NCBI GenBank assembly: GCA_001704065.1
Contig: LHBX01000024.1
Coordinates: 1 to 64,000 of the forward strand
DNA length: 64,000 nucleotides
DNA from: Pelagibacteraceae bacterium GOM-A1
GTDB taxonomy: Bacteria; Pseudomonadota; Alphaproteobacteria; Pelagibacterales; Pelagibacteraceae
Reading direction: 5' to 3'
Translations under genes and position numbers: made by a program
Part shown: one piece after another, positions 30,485 through 40,351 of the stretch
Numbering within the stretch: the first letter of the stretch is position 1
How the letters are laid out: each line of letters begins with the position of its first letter
The notes under the pieces: model-generated
Told to the model about the DNA's origin: nothing
What the model saw: the letters and a program-made list of their open reading frames with translations, nothing else
Databases searched by the model: none

Positions 30485-31438
30485 TTAATTTACTTTGTTT
30501 TTGCAGTCTCCTGTTTTGAAAAACTCATCCATATTATCTATGGCCAGATTGGCCATTGCAGTTCTAGTTTCTTTAGTTGCGCTACCCAAATGAGGAAGAA
30601 TAAAAGCACTTTTGTGTTTAAGATATCCTGGATTTAAATTTGGTTCATTTTTGTATACATCTAGCCCGACTGCATAAACTTTTCTTCTTTCCAAAGCATC
30701 TATTAAAGCTTCATCTTCAATAATATCTCCTCTTGCAACATTGGTCACGACTGCACCTTTTGGTAATAGTTCTAGTGTATCTTTATTGATTAAATTTATT
30801 GTCTCTTTAGATGCAGGACAACATACCGAAAGGACATCAGAGACTTTCATCAAATCATTTAAGTTATCGTGGTAAGTTGCGCCTTGTTCTTTTTCTTCGC
30901 TTAATTTTGAACGATTGTGATAATGAATTATCATACCTAAAGATTTAGCTATTTTAGCTATTTTTTGACCAATTCTACCCATGCCAAGTATTCCAAGTCT
31001 AGTGCCCGTTAATTGTTTACCAATCAACATATCTGCTGACCAAACCCAGCCACCTTCTCTAGCTTTTTCAATTCCTTCAGATGCTCTTCTGCATGCACCT
31101 AATATTAACAAAACCCCAATTTCTGCAGTAGCATCAGTTAAAACATCTGGCGTGTTTGTTACTGCAATCCCTCTTTTCTTTGCAGCTTCTAAATCTATAT
31201 TTCCAAAACCTACAGCAAAATTTGATATAATTTTTACACTCTCAGGTAATTGATTAATTGTTTCTGCATCTAGCTTATCTGTTAAAGCCGATAAAATACC
31301 ATCACAGCCTGTACTCATCTCTATTAGCTTCTTTTGAGAGTAGAGTTCATCATTTAAATTAAAGTTAGCATCAAATAATTCTTTAGCTTTATCCTCACAA
31401 GATCTTAAAAGCCTTCTCGTGATTAAAATTTTTTTCAT
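30485..31438 (-). CDS. D-isomer-specific 2-hydroxyacid dehydrogenase (glyoxylate/hydroxypyruvate reductase-like)
   Basis: GTRLGILGMGRIGQKIAKIAKSLGM...NVARGDIIEDEALIDAL...GLDVYKNEP...LPHLGSAT. Confidence 0.92.
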   Translation of the reverse strand: MKKILITRRLLRSCEDKAKELFDANFNLNDELYSQKKLIEMSTGCDGILSALTDKLDAETINQLPESVKIISNFAVGFGNIDLEAAKKRGIAVTNTPDVLTDATAEIGVLLILGACRRASEGIEKAREGGWVWSADMLIGKQLTGTRLGILGMGRIGQKIAKIAKSLGMIIHYHNRSKLSEEKEQGATYHDNLNDLMKVSDVLSVCCPASKETINLINKDTLELLPKGAVVTNVARGDIIEDEALIDALERRKVYAVGLDVYKNEPNLNPGYLKHKSAFILPHLGSATKETRTAMANLAIDNMDEFFKTGDCKNKVN

Positions 31439-31450
31439 TTTATTTTTAGA

Positions 31451-32824
31451 TTAATTTAGATCAAAAACCTTACCAGGATTCATGATATTGTTTACATCGA
31501 TACTTCTTTTAATAGCTTTCATCACTGGTAAATTATCTGGGTGCTCTCTTAATAAGTAATGTTTTTTTTGAAGACCAATTCCATGTTCTCCTGTAATTGT
31601 TCCCTCTAGCTCTAAAGCTTTATTAATTAGATCATCGCTGTATTGTCTAATTTTTTTTTGTTTTTCTTCATCATCAGGATCATACAATATTATGGAGTGA
31701 AAATTTCCATCTCCAACATGACCAACCATCGGTGCAGTTAGACCTAACTTTTTAACTTCTTTTTCTGCCCACGAAATACACTCTACTAACTTTGAAATTG
31801 GTACACAAACATCTGTAGAGTAAACTTTCATATCATGACCTAAAGCTTTTACTGAATAATAAACATCATGTCTTGCTTTCCAAAGTATTTTTTGTTCTTC
31901 CGGAGAAGATGCCCATTGAAAATCACTTCCACCATTATTTTTTGATAACTCTTCTACAATTTTAATAGACTCATTATTCGATAGCTCACTTCCATGAAAT
32001 TCAAAGAATAAAGTTGGTGATGCTTTGATGTTTTCTAGCTTTGAATATTTAATGCTAATTTCCATTTGGTCTTTGTTTAACATTTCAATTCTTGCAATTG
32101 GAACACCGTACTGAATAACTTCTTGCGCTGTCTTTACTGCTGAGTCTAAATCTGGGAAATAGCAAACTGCACTCATTATGCTTTCAGGTATTGGTGATAA
32201 TCTTAATTGAACTTCTGTAATAATTCCTAAAGTTCCCTCAGATCCGATAAACAAATTAGTTAAGTTATATCCCGCAGAAGTTTTTTTAGTTCTTGCACCA
32301 GTTTTAATTATGTCTCCATTTGGTAAAACAACTGTTAAGCCAGAAATAACTGTTCTCATTGTTCCATATTTCACTGCCATTGTTCCTGAAGCTGAAGTAG
32401 ATGCCATTCCACCGAGTGCAGCATCCGCACCAGGATCTATTGGAAAAAATACTCCATCTTCTCTTAAATATTCATTTAATTGCTTTCTTGTTACATTTGC
32501 TTGCACTCTGCAGTCAAAATCCTCAGCATTTACACTTAAAACTTTATTCATTTTTTCTAAAGAAATCGTGATACCATTTTGATTTCCTACAACATGGCCT
32601 TCAAGAGATGTGCCGGTTCCAAATGGGACCACTGGAATTTTATGCTCGTTACAAATTTTTAGAATTTTTGAAACTTCTTCATTAGTTTCTGGAAATACAA
32701 CTGCCTTTGATAATATTGGGTTATAGGTATCTTCCCCTCTTGCATAATTTGCACGAGTAGACTCTGAGGTAGAAAATCTTCCATTAAATATCTTTTTTAA
32801 TTCTGCTTGGACGGTTTCGTTCAT
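31451..32824 (-). CDS. FAD-binding oxidase, GlcD / D-lactate dehydrogenase-like
   Basis: VVPFGTGTSLEGHVVG...DPGADAALGGMASTSASGTMAVKYGTMR...GSEGTLGIITE...GEHGIGLQKKHYL. Confidence 0.93.
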   Translation of the reverse strand: MNETVQAELKKIFNGRFSTSESTRANYARGEDTYNPILSKAVVFPETNEEVSKILKICNEHKIPVVPFGTGTSLEGHVVGNQNGITISLEKMNKVLSVNAEDFDCRVQANVTRKQLNEYLREDGVFFPIDPGADAALGGMASTSASGTMAVKYGTMRTVISGLTVVLPNGDIIKTGARTKKTSAGYNLTNLFIGSEGTLGIITEVQLRLSPIPESIMSAVCYFPDLDSAVKTAQEVIQYGVPIARIEMLNKDQMEISIKYSKLENIKASPTLFFEFHGSELSNNESIKIVEELSKNNGGSDFQWASSPEEQKILWKARHDVYYSVKALGHDMKVYSTDVCVPISKLVECISWAEKEVKKLGLTAPMVGHVGDGNFHSIILYDPDDEEKQKKIRQYSDDLINKALELEGTITGEHGIGLQKKHYLLREHPDNLPVMKAIKRSIDVNNIMNPGKVFDLN

Positions 32825-32861
32825 TCTTTAATAATACAAAAATATTGATTAAAAATACAGT

Positions 32862-34031
32862 TTATTTAGAAAGCATCTTGCCTATATTTTCTAAGGCTTG
32901 CATTATATTATCTCTAGATGCGGCAAAACTAAATCTAACGTAGTCATTACATGTTTTACCAAACGCAGTACCAGGAACAATCGCAACTCCAGCTTCATGC
33001 ATAGCTTTTTTGCAAAACTCAGATCCATTCATGCCAGTCCCTTTTATATTCGGAAAAGCATAGAAAGCTCCTCCCGGCAAACTACACTCAACTCCTGGTA
33101 AATCATTTAATCCTTTGTGAATTAAATTTCTTCTTAATGTAAATTTGTCTAACATATCTTTAATAGAATCTTCTGGACCATCTAATGCAGCTATACCAGC
33201 ATATTGGGCTGCTGCATTTACACATGATACACTATTAATCAAAAGTTTGTTTACATGTTCAACCAAATGCTCTGGCCAGTAACTCCAACCAAGTCTCCAC
33301 CCAGTCATAGAATATGCTTTACTCCAACCCTCAAGAACAATTAATCTGTCTCTTAAATTAGGATAGTTAAAGAAAGTTGGCATTTCCTTATAGTCAAAAA
33401 TTTGTCTACTATAAATTTCATCACTTAAAATTGTGACCTGCGGATGTTTTTCTAATTCTTTTGCTAAGTAATCAATTGCAGGCTTTTCAACAAAACTTCC
33501 AGTTGGGTTATTTGGATTAATCAAGATTAAAAGTCTAGTTTTGTCAGTTATTAAAGATAGAATTTTGTCTGGGTCAAATTTTAAATCTTTATCCTCAGTT
33601 AAGTCGTATGGGACAGCTTTTGCTCCAGAGTAGTTAATCATTGATTCATAGATTGGAAAAGCTGGAGTTGGATGAATTATCTCAACACCTGGTTCACCAT
33701 AACAAGTAATTGCATAATACATTGTAGGTTTACCACCTGGCATTATTAAAACTCTATTTGGATCAATATCAGCATTATAAAGTCTCTTGACCCATCTTGC
33801 TACAGCTTCTCGACATTCTGGGATTCCATTTGATAAAACATAACCATGATGACCATCATCTAGAGCTTTTTTTGCAGCTTCAACTACATGTTTTGGAGTT
33901 TTAAAGTCAGGTTGTCCTAGACCTAAATGAATCATAGGTTTGCCTTGTGCTTCTAATTTTTTTGCTTCTGCTAAAACAGAAAATGCACTTTCAGTTCCTA
34001 AACGATCTAATGCTTTTGCTAATTCAATCAT
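32862..34031 (-). CDS. Class I/II pyridoxal-phosphate aminotransferase
   Basis: HLGLGQPDFKTPKHV...NPNNPTGSF...SDEIYSRQIF...GWSKAYSMTGWRLGW. Confidence 0.92.
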   Translation of the reverse strand: MIELAKALDRLGTESAFSVLAEAKKLEAQGKPMIHLGLGQPDFKTPKHVVEAAKKALDDGHHGYVLSNGIPECREAVARWVKRLYNADIDPNRVLIMPGGKPTMYYAITCYGEPGVEIIHPTPAFPIYESMINYSGAKAVPYDLTEDKDLKFDPDKILSLITDKTRLLILINPNNPTGSFVEKPAIDYLAKELEKHPQVTILSDEIYSRQIFDYKEMPTFFNYPNLRDRLIVLEGWSKAYSMTGWRLGWSYWPEHLVEHVNKLLINSVSCVNAAAQYAGIAALDGPEDSIKDMLDKFTLRRNLIHKGLNDLPGVECSLPGGAFYAFPNIKGTGMNGSEFCKKAMHEAGVAIVPGTAFGKTCNDYVRFSFAASRDNIMQALENIGKMLSK

Positions 34032-34120
34032 ATTTTTTCGTCGACAAACTAACTGAAAAGCAACTTCATGTCTATTTATTTAAAGTGAAAATAATAATAA
34101 AAATTATTTATAAAAAATAT

Positions 34121-35272
34121 TTAATTTCGGTAAATTATCTTTGATCTATCTAACTCTTTTACACTTTTGCAGCCCATAAGGATCATATTTCTTCTAATTT
34201 CGTCGTGCATATTTTGAAGCAGCCTCTCTACTCCTTGCTGACCACCCGCTCCTAAACTAAACAAAAAAGCTTTACCAAAACTACAAGCAGTAGCTCCTGC
34301 AGCTAAAGCCTTGAGAACATGAGTTCCCCGTCTAACACCTCCATCTAAAATTATCTCAAGTTTATCACCCACAGCATCTGAAATAGCCTTTAGTTGATCA
34401 AAAGGAGTTCTAGATCCATCAAGTTGTCTTCCTCCATGATTTGATATTATTATTGCTGTACAACCAATATCAACTGCTCTCTTTGCATCCTCTACAGACA
34501 TTACACCCTTCAAGGCAAAAGGTCCGTCCCACTTTTTTATACAGTATTCTGCATCTTCCCAATTCATTTGTGGATCATACTGTTCATTAACATAATCTAT
34601 TACGGATTTTGTAATGTTAGTTCCCTTGTCAGTTTTGTGTTTAATATTTGCAAGTTCAAATTTCTTATTCGTAAAATATCTGAATAACCATCCTGGTCTC
34701 ATCGCAAAATTCATAATACTTTCTAATGTGAATTTAGGAGGAGTTGTAAAACCAGTTCTGTGATCTCTTTCTCTATTTCCCGCAACCAAAGTATCAACTG
34801 TTAAGCATAATCCGTCAAAGTTTGCTCTTTTACACCTATCAATCAAATCATCGGTAAATGATTTATCTTTATGGATATAAAGTTGAAATAATTTTGGTCC
34901 ACTTGATATGTTAGCAATTTCTTCAATCGAAAATGATGCCATTGTCGACATGCTATACATTGTACCAAATTTTTCTGCAGCTCTAGCTGAAGCTTTATCT
35001 CCATCAGGATGATATAAACTTTGCATAGCAGTTGGAGATAAAAAAATTGGCATATCTATTTTTCTACCAAAAACTGTGGTTGATAGATCTGGTTCTCCTA
35101 CACTTCTAAGAATATTGGGGATTAAGTCACAATCATCAAATGAATTTGTATTTCTTTTTAAAGTGGTTTCGTCATCTGCACCACCATCAATGTAATGAAA
35201 AATCGGAGCTGGTAATCTTTTTTTAGCTAACTTTCTAAAATCCTCAAAATTGTAACAATTCTTCAAACTCAT
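34121..35272 (-). CDS. FMN-dependent alpha-hydroxyacid dehydrogenase (LldD family), copy 1
   Basis: FHYIDGGADDETT...LTVDTLVAGNRERD...ISNHGGRQLDGSRTPFDQL. Confidence 0.92.
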   Translation of the reverse strand: MSLKNCYNFEDFRKLAKKRLPAPIFHYIDGGADDETTLKRNTNSFDDCDLIPNILRSVGEPDLSTTVFGRKIDMPIFLSPTAMQSLYHPDGDKASARAAEKFGTMYSMSTMASFSIEEIANISSGPKLFQLYIHKDKSFTDDLIDRCKRANFDGLCLTVDTLVAGNRERDHRTGFTTPPKFTLESIMNFAMRPGWLFRYFTNKKFELANIKHKTDKGTNITKSVIDYVNEQYDPQMNWEDAEYCIKKWDGPFALKGVMSVEDAKRAVDIGCTAIIISNHGGRQLDGSRTPFDQLKAISDAVGDKLEIILDGGVRRGTHVLKALAAGATACSFGKAFLFSLGAGGQQGVERLLQNMHDEIRRNMILMGCKSVKELDRSKIIYRN

Positions 35273-36423
35273 GCATTTCGGAATCTTAAATTATTTCGAT
35301 TAAGATCACTGATCTTTGTGCAGCCCATTAATTTCATGTCTCTTACTAATTCAGTTTTATATAAGTTAAGTGCTCTCTCAACGCCTTCTTGACCTGCTGC
35401 AGCTAAAGCATAAAGATATAATCTTCCACCAGCACATGCTTTTGCACCCATAGATAAAGCTTTTAACATATGAGTACCTCTTTGAAATCCACCTTCACAA
35501 ATAACATCTAACTTATCACCAACTGCATCAACAATTTCAGCTAATTGATCGAATGGTGATCTAGATCCATCAAGTTGTCTTCCTCCATGATTTGATACCA
35601 TTATACCAGTGCATCCGATATCAACTGCTCTTTTAGCATCTTCAACACTCATAACTCCCTTAAGCGCGAAATGGCCACCCCACTGAGAGCACAATTTTTC
35701 AGCGTCGTCCCAGTTCATAGATTGATCCAACATAGTAGAAAAATAATTACCAATTGAAGTATTTGTGTCAGTGCCTTCTTTAACGAAATCTTGAAGATGT
35801 GGTAGTTCAAATTTTCCTTTGGTTAAATAATTTATTCCCCACATTGGTTTTGTGGCAAAACTAAACAAACTCGAAAGTGTTAATTTTGGAGGTGATGTAA
35901 ATCCAGTTCTTAAATCTCTTTCACGATTTCCTCCTGTTATTGTATCAACAGTTAAAGCCATCACATCAAATTTTGCTGCTTTTGCTCGTTCTAAACAAGA
36001 GTCATTTAATCCTCTGTCTTTATGGAAATAAAATTGAAACATTTTTGGTGTGTCTATTAAAGATGAAATTTCCTCAACACTAACTGTAGCCAATGCCGAA
36101 ACACCAAACATCGTGTTAAACTTCTTTGCAGCTTTTCCAACCGCTCTTTCTCCTTCGTAGTGGAATAGCCTTTGCAGAGCTGTTGGAGAACAATAAAAAG
36201 GCAAATCTAATTTTTTTCCAAAAATAGTTGTCGACAAATCCACATTTTCAACACCTCTTAAGACATTTGGAACTAAGTCAACGTCATTAAATGCACTACT
36301 ATTTCTTGCATAAGTTATTTCATCATCCGCAGCCCCATCAATATAATGAAATATTGGTGACGGAAGCTTTTGTTTTGCCAATTTTCTAAAGTCATAAAAG
36401 TTATGACAATCTTTTAATCTCAT
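35269..36423 (-). CDS. FMN-dependent alpha-hydroxyacid dehydrogenase (LldD family), copy 2
   Basis: FHYIDGAADDEIT...LTVDTITGGNRERD...VSNHGGRQLDGSRSPFDQL; close paralogue of the neighbouring gene. Confidence 0.92.
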   Translation of the reverse strand: MRLKDCHNFYDFRKLAKQKLPSPIFHYIDGAADDEITYARNSSAFNDVDLVPNVLRGVENVDLSTTIFGKKLDLPFYCSPTALQRLFHYEGERAVGKAAKKFNTMFGVSALATVSVEEISSLIDTPKMFQFYFHKDRGLNDSCLERAKAAKFDVMALTVDTITGGNRERDLRTGFTSPPKLTLSSLFSFATKPMWGINYLTKGKFELPHLQDFVKEGTDTNTSIGNYFSTMLDQSMNWDDAEKLCSQWGGHFALKGVMSVEDAKRAVDIGCTGIMVSNHGGRQLDGSRSPFDQLAEIVDAVGDKLDVICEGGFQRGTHMLKALSMGAKACAGGRLYLYALAAAGQEGVERALNLYKTELVRDMKLMGCTKISDLNRNNLRFRNA

Positions 36424-36431
36424 ATCTTAAG

Positions 36432-36917
36432 TTAAAATTTTTTTGTAAAATTAAACATATAACTATTTGCCCCAGGATTTTTATCTCCAAGACTCGCATT
36501 AGAAATATGATTATAAGAAATACCCAATTCAGAATTAGACGAAATGTCAAATAATATCTGTATTTGTGTCTTAAATTCAATTTCGTGACCTAAATCCTTG
36601 CCATCTCCTTCGTCGTAATATCCAATCGCAAAACTAGGAGAGAAAGTAGTTGAATTAGATTTTTGATTTAATTGATAACCTGTATAAATATATAATGCAT
36701 CATCAGCTGTTATCATTGCCCCTGTAACAGGCTGAACATTTCCTAAGAAAATATCTTTGCTAGCATTAAAATTTATATATTCTGCACCAAATAGATTTGC
36801 TCTCTTACCATCATCACTGAAATCGAACATACCAGTGTAAAAACTCCATTTATTTTCTGCATTAGAAAATGAGACAGTAAGAAATGAAATTATTAAAGTT
36901 TTAATTAAAATCTTCAT
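36432..36917 (-). CDS. Acyloxyacyl hydrolase / PagL-like outer membrane lipid A deacylase
   Basis: Signal peptide; beta-barrel-like pattern; C-terminal YNHISNASLGDKNPGANSYMFNFTKKF (PagL His-x-Ser-Asn motif). Confidence 0.75.
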   Translation of the reverse strand: MKILIKTLIISFLTVSFSNAENKWSFYTGMFDFSDDGKRANLFGAEYINFNASKDIFLGNVQPVTGAMITADDALYIYTGYQLNQKSNSTTFSPSFAIGYYDEGDGKDLGHEIEFKTQIQILFDISSNSELGISYNHISNASLGDKNPGANSYMFNFTKKF

Positions 36918-36931
36918 ATTAAAAATCCTGG

Positions 36932-37291
36932 TTACTTTATAGATACTTTTCTAATAATTAAAAGGCCGCCAAAAGCGAACAAAATCAAAGGTATTGACCA
37001 GAGTAAAAATGTATTTTGGTTTAATTCTGGTTCATATACAATCCACTCTCCATATTTATTTTTTAAATAATCATATATTTCTTCTTCTTCTTTACCTTCA
37101 TCAATCTTATTTTTTACAACAAGCTTCATACTAACAGCAAAATCGGACTGAGAGTCGTAAACAGATTGACCTTGGCATATCAAACACCTTAAGTTTTTTG
37201 TAATTTGATCTACTTTGGTATTTATTTCATTCGCATAGGAAAAATTAAAACTAAAATATAGCAGCAATATTAATTTTAAAATTTTAAGCAT
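36932..37291 (-). CDS. ccmH: Cytochrome c-type biogenesis protein CcmH
   Basis: LRCLICQGQSVYDSQSDFA. Confidence 0.95.
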   Translation of the reverse strand: MLKILKLILLLYFSFNFSYANEINTKVDQITKNLRCLICQGQSVYDSQSDFAVSMKLVVKNKIDEGKEEEEIYDYLKNKYGEWIVYEPELNQNTFLLWSIPLILFAFGGLLIIRKVSIK

Positions 37292-37814
37292 TTTTTTTTA
37301 ATAAATTTTTTATTTCTATTAAATTGTCGCTTGTCAATGGACCAATATACTTTTTAATTATCTCATTTGTTTTACCACTTATGATAAAAGTTTCAGGAAC
37401 ACCAATAGCTCCGAATTCTATTGATTTTGTTCCATCATTATCGGTAATAACTTCTGAATAAGGATTTCCAAGTGAGCTTAAAAAATTTTTCGCATTTTTT
37501 GGACTGTCTTTATAATTAATTCCAATTATATTTATGTTCATATCTTTTAATTTCATTAAAAACTGATGCTCTTCTCTACATGGTGCACACCAAGATGCCC
37601 AAATATTTACTACAGAAGGACTATTTTTATCAAATAAGTCTGAAATATTAATTATTTCATCAGAAAATAGTTTTTTTGCATTAAGTGAAAAATCTATTTT
37701 ACTTTTTAATTTCTCGTTAGAGTAATCTTTCGATACGTTCAATCCCTTGAGCAAGATTATAAAAATTATTATTAATGTTAGTAGTAATCCTAAAAATTTA
37801 ATATTTTTGCTCAT
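37284..37814 (-). CDS. ccmG: Thiol:disulfide interchange protein CcmG/DsbE
   Basis: NIWASWCAPCREEHQFL; start trimmed to MSKNIKFLG. Confidence 0.93.
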   Translation of the reverse strand: MSKNIKFLGLLLTLIIIFIILLKGLNVSKDYSNEKLKSKIDFSLNAKKLFSDEIINISDLFDKNSPSVVNIWASWCAPCREEHQFLMKLKDMNINIIGINYKDSPKNAKNFLSSLGNPYSEVITDNDGTKSIEFGAIGVPETFIISGKTNEIIKKYIGPLTSDNLIEIKNLLKKNA

Positions 37815-39678
37815 TTTTTCTAATAACACTTAATAAACCACCAAAACCAATAAATATAGTTGAGATCCATATCCAAATCATTAAGGGTTTATATTGATAT
37901 CTTACGTTATAATAGCCATCGTCTTTTAAAATATTAAATACTAAAAAATTATCTGAAAATAATGTTGTCTTAATATCTGCTTCACTCGTAATAGTTAAAG
38001 GCTGCTGGTAAATCCTAACTTCTGGGTATAAAGCAAAAGAGGAATTTTTATTCGTAACTTCAAAACTAGCTTTAAGAGATTTATAATTGTCTACATCTTT
38101 AACATTAACTTCTTTTAATTTTACAACTTTGTCATTGAATATTCTTTCATCTCCTACTTTCATATTTGAATTGAATTCATTAGAAAAAAGTCCATTCAAT
38201 AAGATACTTGTAATTAATAAGCTAAAACCAAAATGTGAAATTTTTTGGCTAATCGAGGATTTGCTAACAAAAAAATCCTTAATTGTTACTAATAAAAGAT
38301 AGATGCTCAAAACTATCAGAGGAATAGACAACAGAAATGAATTTTCGGTTTTTGTTAAAATGACATATGAAATAAGTAGTGAAACTAAAAAAATAATTAA
38401 AATATTATAGTTAAACTTTTTTAATTTATCTTTAATCCATTTCAAACTTGGGCCAAAGCTCATGAATATTAAAAAAGGAATTAAGAAGGGTATTAAAAGA
38501 TTATGATAAAAAGGCGGACCAACAGAAATTTTTGAACCATTTAAAACTTCAAGAAAAATTGGATAAATTGTACCAACAAGAACAACAGATAAAAAAAACA
38601 TCATAAACCAGTTATTCACTAATATTGCAGTCTCTTTACTTAAAATAAAATTCTCTTTGGCTGTGTTTGATATTTTATTCTGATTAAAAAAGAAAATTAA
38701 TATAGACATCAAAATTAGGATAAAGAGAAAACTTAATATATATAGCCCTCTTGATGGATCGTTTGCAAAAGTGTGAATTGAATTTAAAATTCCAGACCTA
38801 ACAAGAAAAGTGCCACTCATACTCAGTGAGAAAGTTGTAATTGACAAAATAATAGTCCACTCTTTAAACGAATTTCTTTTCTGTAATACAATTACAGTAT
38901 GCAGTAGCGCTGTTAAGCAAAACCATGGCATTAATGAAACATTTTCTACAGGATCCCAAAACCAAAAACCTCCCCAGCCCAGCTCATAATATGCCCATAT
39001 AGATCCAAGCAAAATACCAATTGTTAAAAATACCCAAGATACCAAAACCCATTTTTTAATGTGCCTTGCCCACTTATCTCCAATATTTCCGCTAATCATT
39101 GAGGCAAGTGAAGCTGAAAAGATAATAGATGTTCCAACATAACCTAAATATAAAATTGGAGGATGAATAGCTAAAGCAGGGTCTTGTAAAATAGGGTTCA
39201 AACCTAATCCCTCGCTAGGAATTGGATATAGCATTTTAAATGGGTTGGAAGTTAATAAAATAAAAACTAGAAAACCTGAAATAATAATTTGTTGAAATAG
39301 TATCGTTAAAAGTTTGTATTTAGTATCTTGTGATCTTGAATTTAATAAAAAAATAAATAGAAAAATTGAAAGAACTAATAACCACAATAATAAACTTCCC
39401 TCGTGATTTCCCCATGTGCCTGATACTTTATAAAATAAAGGTTTTAAAGTATGAGAATTGTTGAAAACAGTTTCATTACTAAAATCTGAAATTACAAAAG
39501 CTGCAACTAGACTAAAAAAACTTACCGTAATCATTATAGTTTGTATTGAAGTAATTAAAATAAAGTTTTTATCTAAATATTTATTTTCTGAATTTGCATC
39601 CAAGTATGACTTAAAAATTAAATAAACAGATGCTATTAAAGCAATATATAAAGAATAATTTCCTAAATAATTAGACAT
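37798..39678 (-). CDS. ccmF: Heme lyase CcmF
   Basis: GTWGNHEGSLLLWLL...WAYYELGWGGFWFWDPVENVSLMPW. Confidence 0.97.
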   Translation of the reverse strand: MSNYLGNYSLYIALIASVYLIFKSYLDANSENKYLDKNFILITSIQTIMITVSFFSLVAAFVISDFSNETVFNNSHTLKPLFYKVSGTWGNHEGSLLLWLLVLSIFLFIFLLNSRSQDTKYKLLTILFQQIIISGFLVFILLTSNPFKMLYPIPSEGLGLNPILQDPALAIHPPILYLGYVGTSIIFSASLASMISGNIGDKWARHIKKWVLVSWVFLTIGILLGSIWAYYELGWGGFWFWDPVENVSLMPWFCLTALLHTVIVLQKRNSFKEWTIILSITTFSLSMSGTFLVRSGILNSIHTFANDPSRGLYILSFLFILILMSILIFFFNQNKISNTAKENFILSKETAILVNNWFMMFFLSVVLVGTIYPIFLEVLNGSKISVGPPFYHNLLIPFLIPFLIFMSFGPSLKWIKDKLKKFNYNILIIFLVSLLISYVILTKTENSFLLSIPLIVLSIYLLLVTIKDFFVSKSSISQKISHFGFSLLITSILLNGLFSNEFNSNMKVGDERIFNDKVVKLKEVNVKDVDNYKSLKASFEVTNKNSSFALYPEVRIYQQPLTITSEADIKTTLFSDNFLVFNILKDDGYYNVRYQYKPLMIWIWISTIFIGFGGLLSVIRKNEQKY

Positions 39679-39683
39679 ACAAA

Positions 39684-40106
39684 TTAATTGTTTTTCATAG
39701 CTTCGCTGACTTCAGGAGGCATATAATTTTCATCATGTTTTGCTAAAATCTTGTCAGCATTTAGAAAACTTTTATCCTTTAAGAAACCTTCAGCAACTAC
39801 ACCCTTACCCTCTTCAAACAGATTAGGTACAGATCCATTAAAGTTGACTAATAATTCATTTTTGAAATCCGTAATTACGAAAAAAATTTCTTTATCGTTT
39901 ATTTTAATAGAATTTTTTTTCACCATTCCACCAACTCTAATTTTTTGAGCATTTTTGATTTCATTAAGGTTTTTAATGTCTGTTGGAGACTTAAAATATA
40001 CTACGTTTTCCTCAAGAGATTTAACCACCAAAAAAATTGTAAGAACTATTGAAATTAAAATTAAAAAAATAAAAAGGGCTCTAAATTTAACTTTTTTTCC
40101 GTACAT
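39684..40106 (-). CDS. ccmE: Heme chaperone CcmE
   Basis: [10 protein letters not shown]...[11 protein letters not shown]...[14 protein letters not shown] (heme-binding H-x4-Y). Confidence 0.96.
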   Translation of the reverse strand: MYGKKVKFRALFIFLILISIVLTIFLVVKSLEENVVYFKSPTDIKNLNEIKNAQKIRVGGMVKKNSIKINDKEIFFVITDFKNELLVNFNGSVPNLFEEGKGVVAEGFLKDKSFLNADKILAKHDENYMPPEVSEAMKNN

Positions 40107-40117
40107 GTGAATTTTAG

Positions 40118-40351
40118 TTAAACTTTAGATGTGGAAGTGTTTGCTAATATCTCTCTGTACGTTTTTTGCTTAGCTACTGATGCAAGTTTCTTTTCATCTA
40201 GTGATTTATAATTTTCCTCAAATTTCTTTTTCTCTTTAATTAAATTTAATTTTACTACCGCGTACAAGAAGCTAAAAGAAAATAGAGTAAATATAAATGA
40301 TGACCAAACATATACACCGTATCCATTCATATTTAGTAGTTCACTAATCAT
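40118..40351 (-). CDS. ccmD: Heme exporter protein CcmD (putative)
   Basis: 77-aa single-TM protein [27 protein letters not shown] between ccmC and ccmE. Confidence 0.85.
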   Translation of the reverse strand: MISELLNMNGYGVYVWSSFIFTLFSFSFLYAVVKLNLIKEKKKFEENYKSLDEKKLASVAKQKTYREILANTSTSKV

